A stretch of DNA of 5,427 nucleotides, from assembly GCA_937859825.1 (NCBI GenBank), contig CALMAP010000127.1:1-5427 (forward strand). Reading direction: 5' to 3'. The stretch comes from an uncultured Terriglobus sp. GTDB lineage: Bacteria; Acidobacteriota; Terriglobia; Terriglobales; Acidobacteriaceae. Under the pieces are notes generated by a model, which had not been told where the DNA came from, searched no databases, and worked only from the letters and a program-made list of their open reading frames with translations. Shown here one piece after another: positions 4,032-5,427 of the stretch; within the stretch, counting starts at the first letter, position 1, and each line of letters opens with the position of its first letter. The translations under genes and the position numbers were made by a program.

Positions 4032-5427
4032 ATGGCAGCGCCGATCCATACACTCTCGCAGGACATCCGCTATGCGCTACGGCAGTTGAAGCGTTCGCCT
4101 GGTTTCGCCATCACGGCGATTGTGACCATCGCTCTCGGCATCGGAGCGAACACGGCCATCTTCACCCTGGCCCATGCGGTACTGCTGCGCCAACTGCCGG
4201 TGACAAATGCGAAAAGTCTGTACCGCGTGGGCAGCAAAAATGACTGCTGCATGTATGGCGGCATGGCCGATGACGGCGACTACTCGATTCTTTCTACCGA
4301 GCAGTACAAGACGCTTCACGATGCAACCACCGGCGACTTCGAGCAGCTTGCGGCGATGTTGGCGGGCGGCGGTAACGGAACGTCGCTCGCCAAGCGCGCC
4401 GGCACCAATGATGCCGCAAAGATGATGCGCGGAACCTATGTGTCCGGCAACTACTTTCAACTCTTTCAGCTGTCGCCGGCCCAAGGACGGCTGTTTACAG
4501 CCCAGGATGATCACGAAGGAGCGCCGCCGATCGCGGTAATGAGCTACGCGGCGTGGAGGAGCCACTTTGCCTCGGATCCGGGTGTTGTCGGCTCCACGTT
4601 TCTGCTGGACAACAAACCGGTCACGGTTGTAGGTGTGCTGCCGCCTTCGTTTTACGGCGATCGCGTCCGTGAAAATCCACCAGATTTTTACCAGCCGATC
4701 GCGAACGAGCCGCTGATGGCGAGTGTGTCCATCTCAAAGAGTCCGAACCTTCGGTGGTTGTACATTATGGGCCGCGTGAAATCCGGCGCGGCAATTCCCG
4801 TGTTGCAACAGAAGATCAACACGGCCCTGCGGAACTATGAGGCCACGCAAAAGAACTACCAGTCGGAAGAGGGGCGCAAAGAACTGCCGAAGGTGCATGC
4901 AACGCTGACGCGGGCGGCAACAGGCATCGAGCAACTGCAGAGCCGGGTGAGCAAGGGCCTGCATATCCTCTTGGGCATCTCCCTGCTGGTGCTGCTGATT
5001 GCATGTGCCAACATTGCAAACCTGCTGCTTGCGCGCGGCATGACGCGTCGTGCTGAGACTTCGGGCCGAATCGCACTCGGTGCGGCGCGCAGCCGCATCG
5101 TTGTGCAGACATTAACAGAGAGTGTTGTGTTGGCCCTGATCGGCGGAGCGGCAGGTGTGGCCCTCGCCTTTGTTGGAGCGCGCGCCATGCTGTCGCTCGC
5201 GTTTCCTGAAGCGACCAACCTGCCCATCTCCGCGGCACCGTCATCTTCGGTGTTGCTGTTTACCATCACCGTCTCGGTGCTTACCGGCGTGCTGTTCGGT
5301 GTAGGGCCTGCCATCGCGGCAACGAAAGCCCAGCCTGCGGACGCACTACGCGGCTTGAATCGCAGTTCTTCCGCAAGCGCAACGTTGCCTCAGCGCGGCC
5401 TGGTTGTGATGCAGGCCATGCTGTCAC
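4032..5427 (+). CDS. MacB/FtsX-type ABC permease of the ADOP kind, N-terminal half (cut by window edge)
   Basis: From the ATG at 4032, with AAGGAG (4020-4025) six bases upstream, 465 codons are open to the window end. The N-terminus DIRYALRQLKRSPGFAITAI, followed by VTIALGIGANTAIFTL (about 11-46), is the hallmark opening of acidobacterial duplicated orphan permeases and includes the first membrane helix. A large periplasmic MacB core domain follows (about 50-305) with a Cys pair at 72-73 and a VSGNYFQLFQLSPAQGRLFT motif. An FtsX-type membrane block comes next: helices at about 308-335 (LLVLLIACANIANLLLARG), 358-385 and 405-430, ending in the PAIAATKAQPADALRG coupling segment. Such proteins usually run to about 800-900 residues with a second FtsX unit, so roughly half is present. 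It should form the membrane channel for the upstream ATPase and adaptor. MacB-like systems export or move molecules from the periplasm; the cargo here is unknown. Confidence 0.92.
   Translation, partial: MAAPIHTLSQDIRYALRQLKRSPGFAITAIVTIALGIGANTAIFTLAHAVLLRQLPVTNAKSLYRVGSKNDCCMYGGMADDGDYSILSTEQYKTLHDATTGDFEQLAAMLAGGGNGTSLAKRAGTNDAAKMMRGTYVSGNYFQLFQLSPAQGRLFTAQDDHEGAPPIAVMSYAAWRSHFASDPGVVGSTFLLDNKPVTVVGVLPPSFYGDRVRENPPDFYQPIANEPLMASVSISKSPNLRWLYIMGRVKSGAAIPVLQQKINTALRNYEATQKNYQSEEGRKELPKVHATLTRAATGIEQLQSRVSKGLHILLGISLLVLLIACANIANLLLARGMTRRAETSGRIALGAARSRIVVQTLTESVVLALIGGAAGVALAFVGARAMLSLAFPEATNLPISAAPSSSVLLFTITVSVLTGVLFGVGPAIAATKAQPADALRGLNRSSSASATLPQRGLVVMQAMLS

Noticed and set aside
3380..4049. 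Minus-strand open frames over the ATPase end and the repeat region
   Set aside because: Their Arg/Pro-rich translations come from the antisense ATPase gene and palindromic repeat DNA. No ribosome binding site or family resemblance was found.
4077..4565. A 162-codon minus-strand frame, and similar ones at 4816-5314
   Set aside because: They are shadows of the permease reading frame, which is open from 4032 to the window end and clearly recognised.

Overview
The window looks like chromosomal DNA from an Acidobacteriota member, probably an Acidobacteriaceae/Terriglobus-Granulicella type organism. This is inferred from the roughly 60% G+C coding style and above all from an HlyD-type adaptor, MacB-type ATPase and long orphan-permease cassette of the kind abundant in that phylum. 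No database search was possible, so the taxonomy is a judgement from recognised protein families.

Layout. Two divergent transcription units flank a 277-bp control region (1461-1737). The left unit runs on the minus strand. It starts with an ECF-type RNA polymerase sigma factor (1460-879). Next comes a small acidic protein whose ATG overlaps the sigma stop codon (TGATG). An in-frame TAG at 651-649 separates it from a membrane-segment and periplasmic-like segment in the same frame (648-358). After a 146-bp gap there is a secreted, glycine-rich protein cut by the window edge (211-1). Joined across the TAG, the two middle pieces have the architecture of a single-pass anti-sigma-type partner of about 173 residues. 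The stop therefore looks like a disruption, or at least something to verify.

The right unit runs on the plus strand. It encodes a periplasmic adaptor (membrane fusion) protein (1738-2994), a MacB/LolD-type ABC ATPase (3037-3798) and the first half of a large FtsX/MacB-type permease of the acidobacterial ADOP kind (4032 to beyond 5427). The three probably form one export machine across the cell envelope, with unknown substrate. The adaptor start has no visible Shine-Dalgarno but lies just downstream of a sequence resembling a sigma-54 -24/-12 promoter (1708-1723). About 100-130 bp further upstream is a perfect 7-bp inverted repeat (1599-1614), with a second partial copy two helical turns away. 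This arrangement would suit an NtrC-family activator.

The 233-bp gap between the ATPase and permease genes carries palindromic repeats. One small palindrome lies just after the ATPase stop. It is followed by a 151-bp near-symmetrical inverted-repeat element (3871-4021) centred on a perfect 15-bp hairpin and ending at the permease ribosome binding site. It looks like a REP/MITE-type intergenic repeat inserted within an operon. No RNA genes, CRISPR arrays, transposase genes or replication origins were seen.
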